64,000 nt of DNA from Lachnospiraceae bacterium 28-4 (GTDB taxonomy: Bacteria > Bacillota > Clostridia > Lachnospirales > Lachnospiraceae), in the NCBI GenBank assembly GCA_000403275.2, contig KE159598.1, positions 1,287,722-1,351,721 of the forward strand, written 5' to 3'. The notes below the pieces were generated by a model, which was given only the letters and a program-made list of their open reading frames with translations, was not told the origin of the DNA and made no database searches. Shown one piece after another: positions 54,825 to 63,630 of the stretch (position 1 is its first letter; each line of letters opens with the position of its first letter). The position numbers and the translations under genes are program-made.

Positions 54825-55979
54825 ATGAACATAAACGAAAAAGCGCTGCTGCTCCATGAACAATGGAACGGCAAACTGGAAACCATATCCAAAGTTCCCG
54901 TAAAATCCAGGGAAGATCTTTCCCTTGCCTATACTCCCGGCGTCGCCGAACCATGTAAAAAAATTGCGGCAGACAGGGAAGAAGCTTACACTTATACGAT
55001 AAAATCAAATACTATAGCCGTTGTTTCCGACGGAAGCGCCGTCCTCGGCCTTGGCAATATAGGCCCTTATGCCGCCATGCCCGTAATGGAAGGAAAGGCG
55101 GTTCTTTTCAAAGAATTTGGCGGAGTAAACGCGGTTCCTATCTGCCTGGATACACAGGATACCGAAGAGATCATTAAAACGGTTGCTTATCTGGCTCCCG
55201 GATTCGGCGGCATCAATCTGGAAGATATCAGTGCGCCCCGTTGCTTTGAGATCGAGGAACGGCTGAAAGCAATGCTGGACATTCCCGTATTCCACGACGA
55301 CCAGCACGGTACGGCGATCGTTGTCCTGGCAGGGATTATCAACGCCTTAAAGGTAACTGGAAAGAACAAAGAATCTTGTAAAGTCGTGGTAAACGGCGCA
55401 GGAAGCGCGGGCATCGCCATTACTAAGCTGCTCCTCACTTATGGTTTCCCGAATATTATCTTGTGCGATAAGGCTGGTATTATTTCCAGGCAGAGCGAAG
55501 GGCTGAACTGGATGCAGGAAAAAATGGCAAAGGTTACAAATCCGGCCAACGAAACCGGAAGTCTGTCCGATGCTTTGAAAAATGCCGATATTTTTGTAGG
55601 CGTATCGGCCCCCGGCATCGTGACAAAAGAAATGGTTGCTTCCATGAACAAGGATTCCATCCTTTTCGCCATGGCAAATCCGGTACCGGAGATCATGCCC
55701 GACCTGGCAAAAGAAGCCGGTGCCAGAGTCATAGGAACAGGGCGCAGCGATTTCCCCAACCAGATCAACAACGTTGTCGTTTTCCCCGGTATTTTTAAAG
55801 GGGCTCTGGAAGGACGCGCTACACAGATCACGGAAGAAATGAAGCTGGCGGCTGCCGAAGCTATCGCCCGCCTGGTTCCCGAAGATGAACTGAACGAAAA
55901 CAACATTATACCGGAAGCCTTTGACCCTGTCGTGGCAAAGACGGTGGCGGAAGCGGTCAAATCCCATATCAGACGATAA
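54825..55979 (+). CDS. NAD(P)-dependent malic enzyme
   Basis: 384 residues from MNINEKALL (GGGGGTAATT upstream). Substrate and metal motifs: AYTPGVAEPC, the conserved Lys/Asp in VFHDDQHGTAIV, Rossmann GAGSAGIAI, and AMANPVPEI. Converts malate to pyruvate and CO2 with NAD(P)+ reduction. Short bacterial form without phosphotransacetylase domain. Divergent from rho. Confidence 0.94.
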   Translation: MNINEKALLLHEQWNGKLETISKVPVKSREDLSLAYTPGVAEPCKKIAADREEAYTYTIKSNTIAVVSDGSAVLGLGNIGPYAAMPVMEGKAVLFKEFGGVNAVPICLDTQDTEEIIKTVAYLAPGFGGINLEDISAPRCFEIEERLKAMLDIPVFHDDQHGTAIVVLAGIINALKVTGKNKESCKVVVNGAGSAGIAITKLLLTYGFPNIILCDKAGIISRQSEGLNWMQEKMAKVTNPANETGSLSDALKNADIFVGVSAPGIVTKEMVASMNKDSILFAMANPVPEIMPDLAKEAGARVIGTGRSDFPNQINNVVVFPGIFKGALEGRATQITEEMKLAAAEAIARLVPEDELNENNIIPEAFDPVVAKTVAEAVKSHIRR

Positions 55980-56041
55980 AAATGAACGGAAAGCGAATGT
56001 TCCTGATTCGCTTTCCATAAAAATAAAACAGGTAACTTCAA

Positions 56042-56974
56042 ATGGATGTAACGGCAAAATGGCATGGCAAACGCTATTATTCCCTGGATGCTTATTTAAA
56101 AAATACATACGGGCAGAAATTCAAAAAAATCTCCATCGATGCCGGTTTTACCTGCCCCAACAGAGACGGTACCCTGGGCAGCCGCGGATGTATTTTTTGC
56201 AGCGCCGGAGGCAGCGGTGATTTCGCCCTTCCTTATGGATCGGTCGTGGCCGCAGAACCTTATATCGCCTATTTCCAGGCCTATACGTGTACTTATGCCC
56301 CTGTCGCTTCCTTAGATAGCATTTACCGAAGCGCCCTGGAAGACCCACTTGTTATCGGGATTTCCATCGCTACCAGGCCGGACTGCCTTCCGCCGGAGGT
56401 TCTCTCCCTCCTGGCGGATCTGAAGATAAAGTATCCTGAAAAATTTATCTGGATTGAACTGGGGCTGCAGACGATCCATGAGAAAACGGCGTATTATATC
56501 CGACGCGGATATCCCCTGCATTGTTTTTCCCATGCAGTACGGCAGCTGCATCTCCTTGGAATACCCGTTATAACCCATGTGATTCTTGGGCTTCCCGGCG
56601 AAACCAAGGCTATGATGCTGCAAACGATCGATTATCTCAACGATACCCCCATATCCGGCGTCAAACTTCAGCTCCTTCATATATTGAAGAACACCGATCT
56701 GGCACTGGATTATGAGCAGGAACTTTTTTCCGCCCTTTCGTTGAACGGCTATCTGGATCTGCTCATAAGCTGTATCCGCCGGCTTTCACCGGATACCGTC
56801 ATACACAGGGTAACCGGCGACGGGCCAAAAGAACTGTTAATCGCTCCTTTATGGAGCCGCGATAAAAAAAAGGTCCTGAACAGCCTCCACCACCGCATGA
56901 AGCAGGAGGATGCCTATCAGGGAAAAGATTGGAAAGGAAAAAAATATGACCCAAGAACCTCTGACGCTCTATAA
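56042..56974 (+). CDS. TIGR01212-family radical SAM protein
   Basis: 310 residues. The cluster ligands are in CPNRDGTLGSRGCIFC (wide spacing for the first Cys, as in TIGR01212/YtqA), followed by IWIELGLQTIHEKT and ILGLPGET. The family is linked to tRNA modification, related to the Elp3/MiaB-type radical SAM fold. Stop lies 29 bases inside the next gene. Confidence 0.88.
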   Translation: MDVTAKWHGKRYYSLDAYLKNTYGQKFKKISIDAGFTCPNRDGTLGSRGCIFCSAGGSGDFALPYGSVVAAEPYIAYFQAYTCTYAPVASLDSIYRSALEDPLVIGISIATRPDCLPPEVLSLLADLKIKYPEKFIWIELGLQTIHEKTAYYIRRGYPLHCFSHAVRQLHLLGIPVITHVILGLPGETKAMMLQTIDYLNDTPISGVKLQLLHILKNTDLALDYEQELFSALSLNGYLDLLISCIRRLSPDTVIHRVTGDGPKELLIAPLWSRDKKKVLNSLHHRMKQEDAYQGKDWKGKKYDPRTSDAL

Positions 56975-57461
56975 GCTGATCGTCCTTTATATGCTGGATC
57001 AGGTCGATTTTCCCCTTACCGGCGCTCAGGTAAGCGATTTTATATTAACTAAGGAATATACTTCCTTCCTTACCCTGCAGCAAGCGATTTCTGAACTGAA
57101 TGAGGCAGGTCTGATCGCCACCCGCTCGATCGGCAACCGGACGAATCTTCTGATTACCGGAGAGGGAAAAAATACTCTCTCCTTTTTTGAAAACCGCATC
57201 AGCGATACCATCAAAAAAGAAGTGGTCCAATATTTAAAAGAAAAAGAAATGTTTCTTCGGGACGAGGTTTCCATCACGGCCCAATATTACCGGTCCACCG
57301 CCGGAGAATACGATGCCCGCCTCACTGCCAAAGAAAAAAATACCACATTGGTAGATATCACTCTTTCCGTTCCCACGGAAGAATCTGCCGCCGCTATCTG
57401 CGATAACTGGCAGCAGAAAAACCAGGAAATATACCAATTTCTGGTAGAGCAACTGCTTTAA
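56946..57461 (+). CDS. DUF4364 family protein
   Basis: 171 residues from MTQEPLTLYK (AAAGGAAA upstream). A winged helix at the N-terminus (LTGAQVSDFILTKEYTSFLTLQQAISELNEAGLI) and a C-terminal domain (DARLTAKEKNTTLVDITLSV). Typical of Lachnospiraceae and relatives, possibly a regulator. Its end overlaps the convergent next gene by 4 bp. Confidence 0.88.
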   Translation: MTQEPLTLYKLIVLYMLDQVDFPLTGAQVSDFILTKEYTSFLTLQQAISELNEAGLIATRSIGNRTNLLITGEGKNTLSFFENRISDTIKKEVVQYLKEKEMFLRDEVSITAQYYRSTAGEYDARLTAKEKNTTLVDITLSVPTEESAAAICDNWQQKNQEIYQFLVEQLL

Positions 57462-59284
57462 CGTTTCTTTATGATCTGGCTCCAATCGGAGATCCCGATC
57501 ATGCTTTTGGCAAATCCCGTATATTGCCCTTCCTGTTCCGTATCCATATATTTATATATCTGGTACGCATATTTATGGGAACCATCCGCACGGTTAAGGC
57601 CCATGGCCAACCCCTGCGCTATTTCTTCCGCCGCATCCGTCTGTCTGGAGAACAGTATGGAATCAATATGCTGGTTGGCTTCCGCTATCTTATAAGCATA
57701 TGCGATAGCCGCCGCCTGTACTTCCTCCCCTTTTAATGAGGTGTACCCCAGTTCGCTTAATATAACGGAACGCACCTCCCCGTCTTCCGTCAGAAAAATT
57801 TCCTGCTGCAAATAATCGGTCACCACATGGATATTCGCCATTGTCACCATAGAAGTGTCCGCCGAGTCCTTTACCAGCTTGGAAGGATTCCACAAATAAG
57901 GCGTCGTCAGCGGCACATTGTAAGGGTGGATAGCCAGTCCCCACTCAATATCTCCTTCCGCTTTGATCTGCCGGTTAAATTCATCCAAAATATCCCTTCC
58001 ATCATAATTCCCCGAAGAGGAATTGTTCCTGTTCCACTGCTGATCCAGTGAGATATACACCCTGCACGATCCATTGGTGCTTTTTATCGCATTATAAAAT
58101 GTGCGGAATGCCTTTGCATATTCTCCCACATAAGTCTCCAAATCTACATATTCCATATAATTCCATTCTTTTCTTGCATTTATTTCATTACCGATCACCC
58201 AGTTTTCCACCAGCCCTCTTCCGCTCGACGCGCTGGAATATCTTTCTGCAAGAAAAGCCCCGACCGCCGCCAGGCATTCCGTCCCCGATTGGTCACTGGC
58301 GTTAAAGGCATAATAAGGAGCGGATCCGATTCCCTGTCTCGCCAGAGGATGTATGGTCTGTGGATAAGAAGCAGATACATCATTTAAAAGTATTGCCGTA
58401 ATTTCAATGCCTTTCGCAGATAAAATGCCAAAAACAAGATCATATTCCGACATAACCTGCCCGTTAAAAGAATAGCTTTTTCCATTATAAGTATAATGGA
58501 TGGTAGGATGAATGCCATCGGTCGTCTGTCCAAGGATCCTGGATACCGGAATATTATATGCTGCATGCTTCACTCCAAGGTCATCCAGCTCTTGGGAGCG
58601 CAGTTTATTGGGATCGACCAGAAGGCCCTTTTTCGTGGACGGTTTCCTTCCGTCGGATCTGCGTTTTGCCGCCGCCTCAGGATTTGTAATATAATGTGGT
58701 CTGCTGACCGCCACATATTCCCCGTTCTTCTTTACCGCCACCACAAATTTACGGGACACTTCTGTTCCTGTAAAGTTTCTCTCCACCTGGAATTCCACCG
58801 CTTCGTCCTTGTACTCCTGCTCCAGGTATGTGCTGTCCTTTGCAATCTCTTCTTCATAAGATTCCACCGCAAACAGATAATAATACTTATCATCGCTGAC
58901 CGGAATTCCTTCCGCAGAAGCCTCTATCACGATCTTTCCTTTTTCCCCGTCTATCCGGCAGGATGCGATCCTCGCAAATTCCCTCATGTTTTCCTCTGTC
59001 AACTCCACCAGCGGCGGGCGCATTCCTAGAGCTTCCTTTACCCTTTTTGCAGACTCTGCGGAAAATCCCATGATTTTATCATCCTGCTCCTTTGCAGCCT
59101 CGTTTGCCGCATTTCTTCTTTCCTCTTCCTTTTCCTTGTCCTTTGTTTCTCTTTCCATACGTGCCGTTTCTATGGCCGCCGTCTTTCTGTCCTGAACCAT
59201 TTTTGCCGTGATTCCGCCGGCCGCCAGGATCAGCAAGCCGGATGCCGCCGCAAGAACGGCTATTTTAATTTTCTTCCTGTCCAT
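57458..59284 (-). CDS. DUF5722-like exported glycosidase-fold protein
   Basis: 608 residues. N-terminal signal anchor (IAVLAAASGLLILAAGGI), a coiled-coil Glu/Lys/Arg-rich segment (about 30-75), a small beta domain (to about 200), then a TIM-barrel-like domain with VENWVIGNEINARKEWNYME (a possible catalytic Glu in GNEIN) and WGLAIHPYNVPL. Fits DUF5722, related to GH clan A glycosidases. Substrate unknown. It overlaps the rarA stop by 20 bp. Confidence 0.82.
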   Translation of the reverse strand: MDRKKIKIAVLAAASGLLILAAGGITAKMVQDRKTAAIETARMERETKDKEKEEERRNAANEAAKEQDDKIMGFSAESAKRVKEALGMRPPLVELTEENMREFARIASCRIDGEKGKIVIEASAEGIPVSDDKYYYLFAVESYEEEIAKDSTYLEQEYKDEAVEFQVERNFTGTEVSRKFVVAVKKNGEYVAVSRPHYITNPEAAAKRRSDGRKPSTKKGLLVDPNKLRSQELDDLGVKHAAYNIPVSRILGQTTDGIHPTIHYTYNGKSYSFNGQVMSEYDLVFGILSAKGIEITAILLNDVSASYPQTIHPLARQGIGSAPYYAFNASDQSGTECLAAVGAFLAERYSSASSGRGLVENWVIGNEINARKEWNYMEYVDLETYVGEYAKAFRTFYNAIKSTNGSCRVYISLDQQWNRNNSSSGNYDGRDILDEFNRQIKAEGDIEWGLAIHPYNVPLTTPYLWNPSKLVKDSADTSMVTMANIHVVTDYLQQEIFLTEDGEVRSVILSELGYTSLKGEEVQAAAIAYAYKIAEANQHIDSILFSRQTDAAEEIAQGLAMGLNRADGSHKYAYQIYKYMDTEQEGQYTGFAKSMIGISDWSQIIKKR

Positions 59285-60611
59285 TCCCTTGTGCCTCTTT
59301 TTTTATCCTCTCCATGTGTTCCCGTATTTTCTTTTCATATCCGTTGCCCGAAGGTCTGTAAAACTCTTTTCCGCTCAATTCATAAGGAAGATACTGCTGT
59401 TCCACATAATGGTTCGGATAATCATGGGCATATTTATAACCCACCCCCCGTCCCAGCTTCTTTGCCCCTTTATAATGGGAGTCCTGCAAATGCACCGGAA
59501 CCGGAAGATTCCCTGTTTCTTCCACTATTTTTGCAGCCTTTCCGATCGCTTCCACAGCCGCGTTGCTTTTCGGCGCGCAAGCCACATATGCGGCCGCCTG
59601 GGCCAGAATGATCTGTGCCTCCGGCATTCCTATCCTTTCCGCTGCCAGGGACGCGCTGACCGCCACCTGCAGAGCTGCCGGATCCGCATTTCCCACATCC
59701 TCCGATGCACAGATCATAATCCGCCTTGCAACAAAAGTAACGCTTTCACCCGCATACAACATACGGGCCAGATAGTAAACAGCCGCATCAGGATCCGATC
59801 CCCTCATGCTTTTTATAAATGCAGATATGGTATCATAATGGTTATCACCCGTTTTATCATAGCGCATCACCCGTTTCTGAATACATTCCTGTGCTACTTC
59901 CACCGTAATATGTATCTTGCCGTCTTCGCTCCGCTCCGTCGTCATAATGCCAAGTTCCACCGCATTCAAGGCATGTCTCGCATCCCCTCCTGACAAATCC
60001 GCCAGAAAATCCAGCGCGTCTTCATCAATCTCCGCCCCATATGCTCCCATCCCTCTTTCTTCATCATATACCGCCCGCTTTAACAGCGTCCGTATATCCT
60101 CCATGGCCAAAGGCTTCAGCTCAAATACCACGGATCGGGAAATCAAGGCTCCATTCACTTCAAAATAAGGGTTTTCCGTAGTCGCTCCGACCAGTATGAC
60201 CGTGCCATCCTCCACAAAAGGCAGCAGATAATCCTGTTGTCCTTTATTAAACCGGTGGATTTCATCAATAAACAATATTGTCTTTTTCCCATACATACCC
60301 TGCATTTCTTTCGCTTTTTCCACCACCGCTTCCATGTCTTTCTTCCCGGCAACCGTAGCATTGATTTGCGTAAATTCCGCACTGGTGGTATTGGCAATCA
60401 CTTTGGCCAGCGTAGTCTTCCCCGTTCCCGGAGGCCCGTATAAAATAATGGAGCTTAATTTATCCGCCTGAATCGCCCGGTAAAGCAGCTTATCCTTCCC
60501 GATGATATGCTGCTGTCCCACCACTTCGTCCAATGTCCTCGGACGCAGCCTGGCCGCCAGGGGAGATTCTTTTTCCATATTTGTACTCCTCATATACTCA
60601 AACAAATCCAT
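59265..60611 (-). CDS. rarA: Replication-associated recombination protein RarA (MgsA)
   Basis: 448 residues. AAA+ ATPase with Walker A YGPPGTGKTTLAK, Walker B FIDEIHRFNKGQQD, sensor 1 GATTENPYFE, then the RarA C-terminal domain (KSNAAVEAIGKA, LQDSHYKGAKKLGRGVGY). Acts at stalled forks with SSB. Start ATG 60611 after GGAGAGGG; overlaps the upstream radical SAM-HAD gene by 14 bp. Confidence 0.94.
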   Translation of the reverse strand: MDLFEYMRSTNMEKESPLAARLRPRTLDEVVGQQHIIGKDKLLYRAIQADKLSSIILYGPPGTGKTTLAKVIANTTSAEFTQINATVAGKKDMEAVVEKAKEMQGMYGKKTILFIDEIHRFNKGQQDYLLPFVEDGTVILVGATTENPYFEVNGALISRSVVFELKPLAMEDIRTLLKRAVYDEERGMGAYGAEIDEDALDFLADLSGGDARHALNAVELGIMTTERSEDGKIHITVEVAQECIQKRVMRYDKTGDNHYDTISAFIKSMRGSDPDAAVYYLARMLYAGESVTFVARRIMICASEDVGNADPAALQVAVSASLAAERIGMPEAQIILAQAAAYVACAPKSNAAVEAIGKAAKIVEETGNLPVPVHLQDSHYKGAKKLGRGVGYKYAHDYPNHYVEQQYLPYELSGKEFYRPSGNGYEKKIREHMERIKKEAQGNGQEEN

Positions 60612-62142
60612 ATCTTCCCTCTCCTGTTCTTCTTTCCTTCCCGCAAAGCCTTACCATGCCTGCATCTTCCTCCGAATCCCCTATCGCATAGGTTTCTTCC
60701 GGCGCAATCCCCAGCCATTCGCATAATACCTGTATCCCTCCGGCTTTATCCGCCTTTGCATCAACAATTTGCAGACAATTACCCTCCGCAAAACACCGTA
60801 CTCCGTTTCCCGCCATATTTGCCAGGGCGGCCAATACCTCATCCCTTTCTTTCTTCTCCCACGGTTTATGGACAGAACGAAGCAAAGTAGCTTTATACAC
60901 TTTCCCATTCTTCTTGTAAGTGAAAAGCCGGCATGAAAAATTTTTTTCCAAAGACTCCAATACTCGTACCACGGAATCGTCTAAAAAAAGAAACTTCTCT
61001 TTCTTTTCTCCGTTCCTTTCCAGAACAACGTGCGCCCCGCCGGCAAAAACCCCGCCGCTGAAAAAACGGCATATTTTTTTACAACGTCTTATTCCGTCCT
61101 CAAAAGGCAGCGTCGTCGCAAAAAAAAGAAACGAGCCATCCCAGAAAAGCCCTTCCAGACCTGCCGCAACTGCTTCTTTTTCCGGAATAAGAGTTCCTTG
61201 TATATCCAAAAAAACGGCCTTAGGCCTCCTCGGTATACGGAACAGGGGATAAGAGCCAAACAGCATCCGGTTCCATTCCTCCTCCCGCCCGCCATAAGCG
61301 AGATAACAGGTACAACATTTTCTTTTGCACTTCGGCTCCTGAGTGAAATCCCAAACCTGCTTCTGCCCATCCCTTTCCTGGACTTCGGCAAAAGATCCCT
61401 CCGCCCTTTGGCAAATCCCTTCCCATCTTTCATCCAATACCTGGCCGATATTGCACAGACGAAGCCGCCCATCCCCTTCCACAAAAAGCCGTCCCCTGCA
61501 ATGGGTTTCTTCCGCAGGAGGCGGCGTCAATTCCCTTAAAAAATAAGGATCAATCCTGAGGCATGCTTCGATTTCTTCCTCCGTATAAGGCCGTCCCAGC
61601 CCATCCATCCTGTTGAGCCAAAGGTATATTTCTTTTGGCAGTTCCTTGCGAAGCTCCTGTAAAAGCTTCAAATTTTCCGGCACACCTACTGCCCCCGCGC
61701 TAAGTAATACACCTCTGACCCCCATCTGTCCGCACTTTTTTGCAAATTCCAAAACGGTTGTCATCTCCGGATGAAAAGTTGCCCACAGCTTCAGTTTTTC
61801 CGGAATTCCTCCCGCTGCCGTAAAAATCCCCAATGATTTCTCTGCCGAAAAGCTGAAGTTCGTCTGCGCTCCCACCGCTTCTATCCACGGAAGGGCGCTG
61901 ATATGCGCCAGTCCTTCCCAATACCACGGATGAATCAACGCTTCCCCGTAAGGCGCTATCATCAGGGCTCCCACGCCCATTTCTCCGCTCCGCTTTTTGA
62001 AAGTACGGGTAAAAATATCCCATTGTTCCCTGTCTTTTCTAAGTTCCTTGTCCGACAAAGGTTTCTTGGCAAAGGGGCAATAAGAACAATGATAGTTACA
62101 GCTTTTCAGGCTGCCCCTATAGAGTACCGTGCGACCGTCCAT
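60598..62142 (-). CDS. STM4011-like radical SAM protein fused to a HAD domain
   Basis: 514 residues. N-terminal radical SAM with CNYHCSYC (C15, C19, C22) and a C-terminal cysteine set (CRGR ... CNIG ... CKRKCCTCYLAYGG) up to about 300. After residue 310 a HAD-like phosphatase domain begins: VFLDIQGTLIP (motif I, with Asp but Gln in place of the usual next Asp+2 pattern DxD/DxDGT), FFATTL (motif II) and YAIGDSEEDAGMV (motif IV). The family partner in other genomes is a separate hydrolase, so this is a gene fusion. GGGAGG precedes ATG 62142, which overlaps the STM4012-like gene by 26 bp. Confidence 0.82.
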   Translation of the reverse strand: MDGRTVLYRGSLKSCNYHCSYCPFAKKPLSDKELRKDREQWDIFTRTFKKRSGEMGVGALMIAPYGEALIHPWYWEGLAHISALPWIEAVGAQTNFSFSAEKSLGIFTAAGGIPEKLKLWATFHPEMTTVLEFAKKCGQMGVRGVLLSAGAVGVPENLKLLQELRKELPKEIYLWLNRMDGLGRPYTEEEIEACLRIDPYFLRELTPPPAEETHCRGRLFVEGDGRLRLCNIGQVLDERWEGICQRAEGSFAEVQERDGQKQVWDFTQEPKCKRKCCTCYLAYGGREEEWNRMLFGSYPLFRIPRRPKAVFLDIQGTLIPEKEAVAAGLEGLFWDGSFLFFATTLPFEDGIRRCKKICRFFSGGVFAGGAHVVLERNGEKKEKFLFLDDSVVRVLESLEKNFSCRLFTYKKNGKVYKATLLRSVHKPWEKKERDEVLAALANMAGNGVRCFAEGNCLQIVDAKADKAGGIQVLCEWLGIAPEETYAIGDSEEDAGMVRLCGKERRTGEGRYGFV

Positions 62143-63457
62143 ACATTTCCTCCCATTCTTCCATCGCCTTTTGTATCCCGGGGGAAATCAGCCGGGGGCC
62201 TAAAAAATCAGAAAGACCGAGTCCTGTCTGCGTCAAAGCAAGGAACTTTCCCCTGCCTTTCTCTTGCACCTTTTTTTCCTGACTGTCATTCCACCGAACC
62301 CATCCCTCTTCCATCCAGTCTTGTAAAACAGGAAAGTCTTCCATGAGCCCGCTTCCAAAACAGCTCTCATACTTTTGGATATCCACCCCCGGATATATCA
62401 GTAAATGCCGGATCAGATAACGGCGTTGTATTTCTTCTTCAGACAGCAGAATCCCATGCCTCACATCGGTAAAATCCACCGTTTTTTCATACTCCTCCAG
62501 CCGTTTGAGACATTCTTTCCCGGTAATGGCATACGGGCTGCAAAAATGAAGTTTCCCTACGTAACTTCTTCCTCCGCACCCCAAAGCGAGAGAAGTTCCC
62601 AGACCGCATTCGGAAAATTCCCTTTTTCCGCCCCGCCGTACAAACCGCCGCATAGAATCCTGGCGGAAGCCTTCCCCCCGCAGGAAACCGCTGGCTTCCC
62701 GGTATTGTAAATAAGCGGCTTCCGCATCCGGCACCACTCTGGCGCGCTCCATGCGGACGCCATGCTTCACATATAAGGGATACAAAAAGATTTCGTCCGG
62801 CGCAAAAGTAAGGGCTTCTTTCAGGGAAGCAAGCAGACTTGTTACCGTCTGCCCGGGAACCCCGTAAATAAAATCCACATTGACACAGGGAAAACCATAA
62901 GTCTTTATCAGTCCCAATGCCTCTCTGGCCTGCTTCGCTCCATGCCGTCTGCCCAGAACCGAAAGTTCCTGATCCGAAAAGCTTTGGATCCCCATGCTCA
63001 CCCTTGTCACGCCTTCCCGCACCAAAATCTCCAATTTTTTCCGGTTTGTCTGATTGGGCGCGGTCTCTATCACGATTTCCCTGCCTTTTTCCAGACAAAA
63101 ATATTTCTTTAAGCAATCGAAAACACGCTCCATCTGCCCTTCCCCAAGCAAAAGCGGCGTACCTCCGCCAATCGTAAGTTCCGAAAATTCCGCAGCATAA
63201 GGGGACAATAACTTTTCGTATTGCGCACATTGCCTCTCCACCGCATCCAAATACCGGCGGATGGACTCCTCCCCCTGACCGGTCACTGAAAATAAATTGC
63301 AATAACCGCATTTCTCCTGGCAAAATGGGATATGAAGATATAACCCATGTCCTTTTCCGGCCAAAAGCGGGGCGTATTCCTTTAAGGAAACCCCGGATAA
63401 GGGACGGTATGCTGTTTTATGCGGATAACTATACATATATTGTTGATATGGATTCAT
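62117..63457 (-). CDS. STM4012-family radical SAM protein (HemN-like)
   Basis: 446 residues from ATG 63457, overlapping the TGA of the small helix-turn-helix frame (ATGA) and preceded by GGGGAGGTG. Radical SAM motif PFCQEKCGYCNLFS, GGGTPLLL, and HemN-like GIQSFSDQELSVLGR and DFIYGVPGQT segments; C-terminal winged-helix-like part. In other bacteria it occurs with STM4011 and a hydrolase as an uncharacterised cassette. Probably not a coproporphyrinogen oxidase; no haem genes are near. Confidence 0.85.
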   Translation of the reverse strand: MNPYQQYMYSYPHKTAYRPLSGVSLKEYAPLLAGKGHGLYLHIPFCQEKCGYCNLFSVTGQGEESIRRYLDAVERQCAQYEKLLSPYAAEFSELTIGGGTPLLLGEGQMERVFDCLKKYFCLEKGREIVIETAPNQTNRKKLEILVREGVTRVSMGIQSFSDQELSVLGRRHGAKQAREALGLIKTYGFPCVNVDFIYGVPGQTVTSLLASLKEALTFAPDEIFLYPLYVKHGVRMERARVVPDAEAAYLQYREASGFLRGEGFRQDSMRRFVRRGGKREFSECGLGTSLALGCGGRSYVGKLHFCSPYAITGKECLKRLEEYEKTVDFTDVRHGILLSEEEIQRRYLIRHLLIYPGVDIQKYESCFGSGLMEDFPVLQDWMEEGWVRWNDSQEKKVQEKGRGKFLALTQTGLGLSDFLGPRLISPGIQKAMEEWEEMYGRSHGTL

Positions 63458-63630
63458 TCGGACACCTCCCCGGACAGCCAAACCACATAGCATAGTATAA
63501 CATTGACCTCCGCCATTTCCGACTTAATCGTCCTCGAACTGACCGCCAGCTTTTTCCCTAATTCATCCGCCGTCAACGGATCATCGCTTCCTGCCAGTTG
63601 ATAGATGATATTATCGACCCTCACTTTCAT
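63454..63630 (-). pseudogene. N-terminal remnant of a helix-turn-helix (BglG/DeoR-type) regulator
   Basis: 58 codons from ATG 63630 (GGGGGAAA upstream). LTADELGKKLAVSSRTIKSEMAEVN is an HTH_11 domain as found at the start of large PTS-regulation-domain antiterminators or activators, but the frame then leaves the family and ends at TGA 63454, in the ribosome site of the next gene. It overlaps the HAD gene stop by 20 bp. It could also be a real mini-regulator. Confidence 0.55.
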
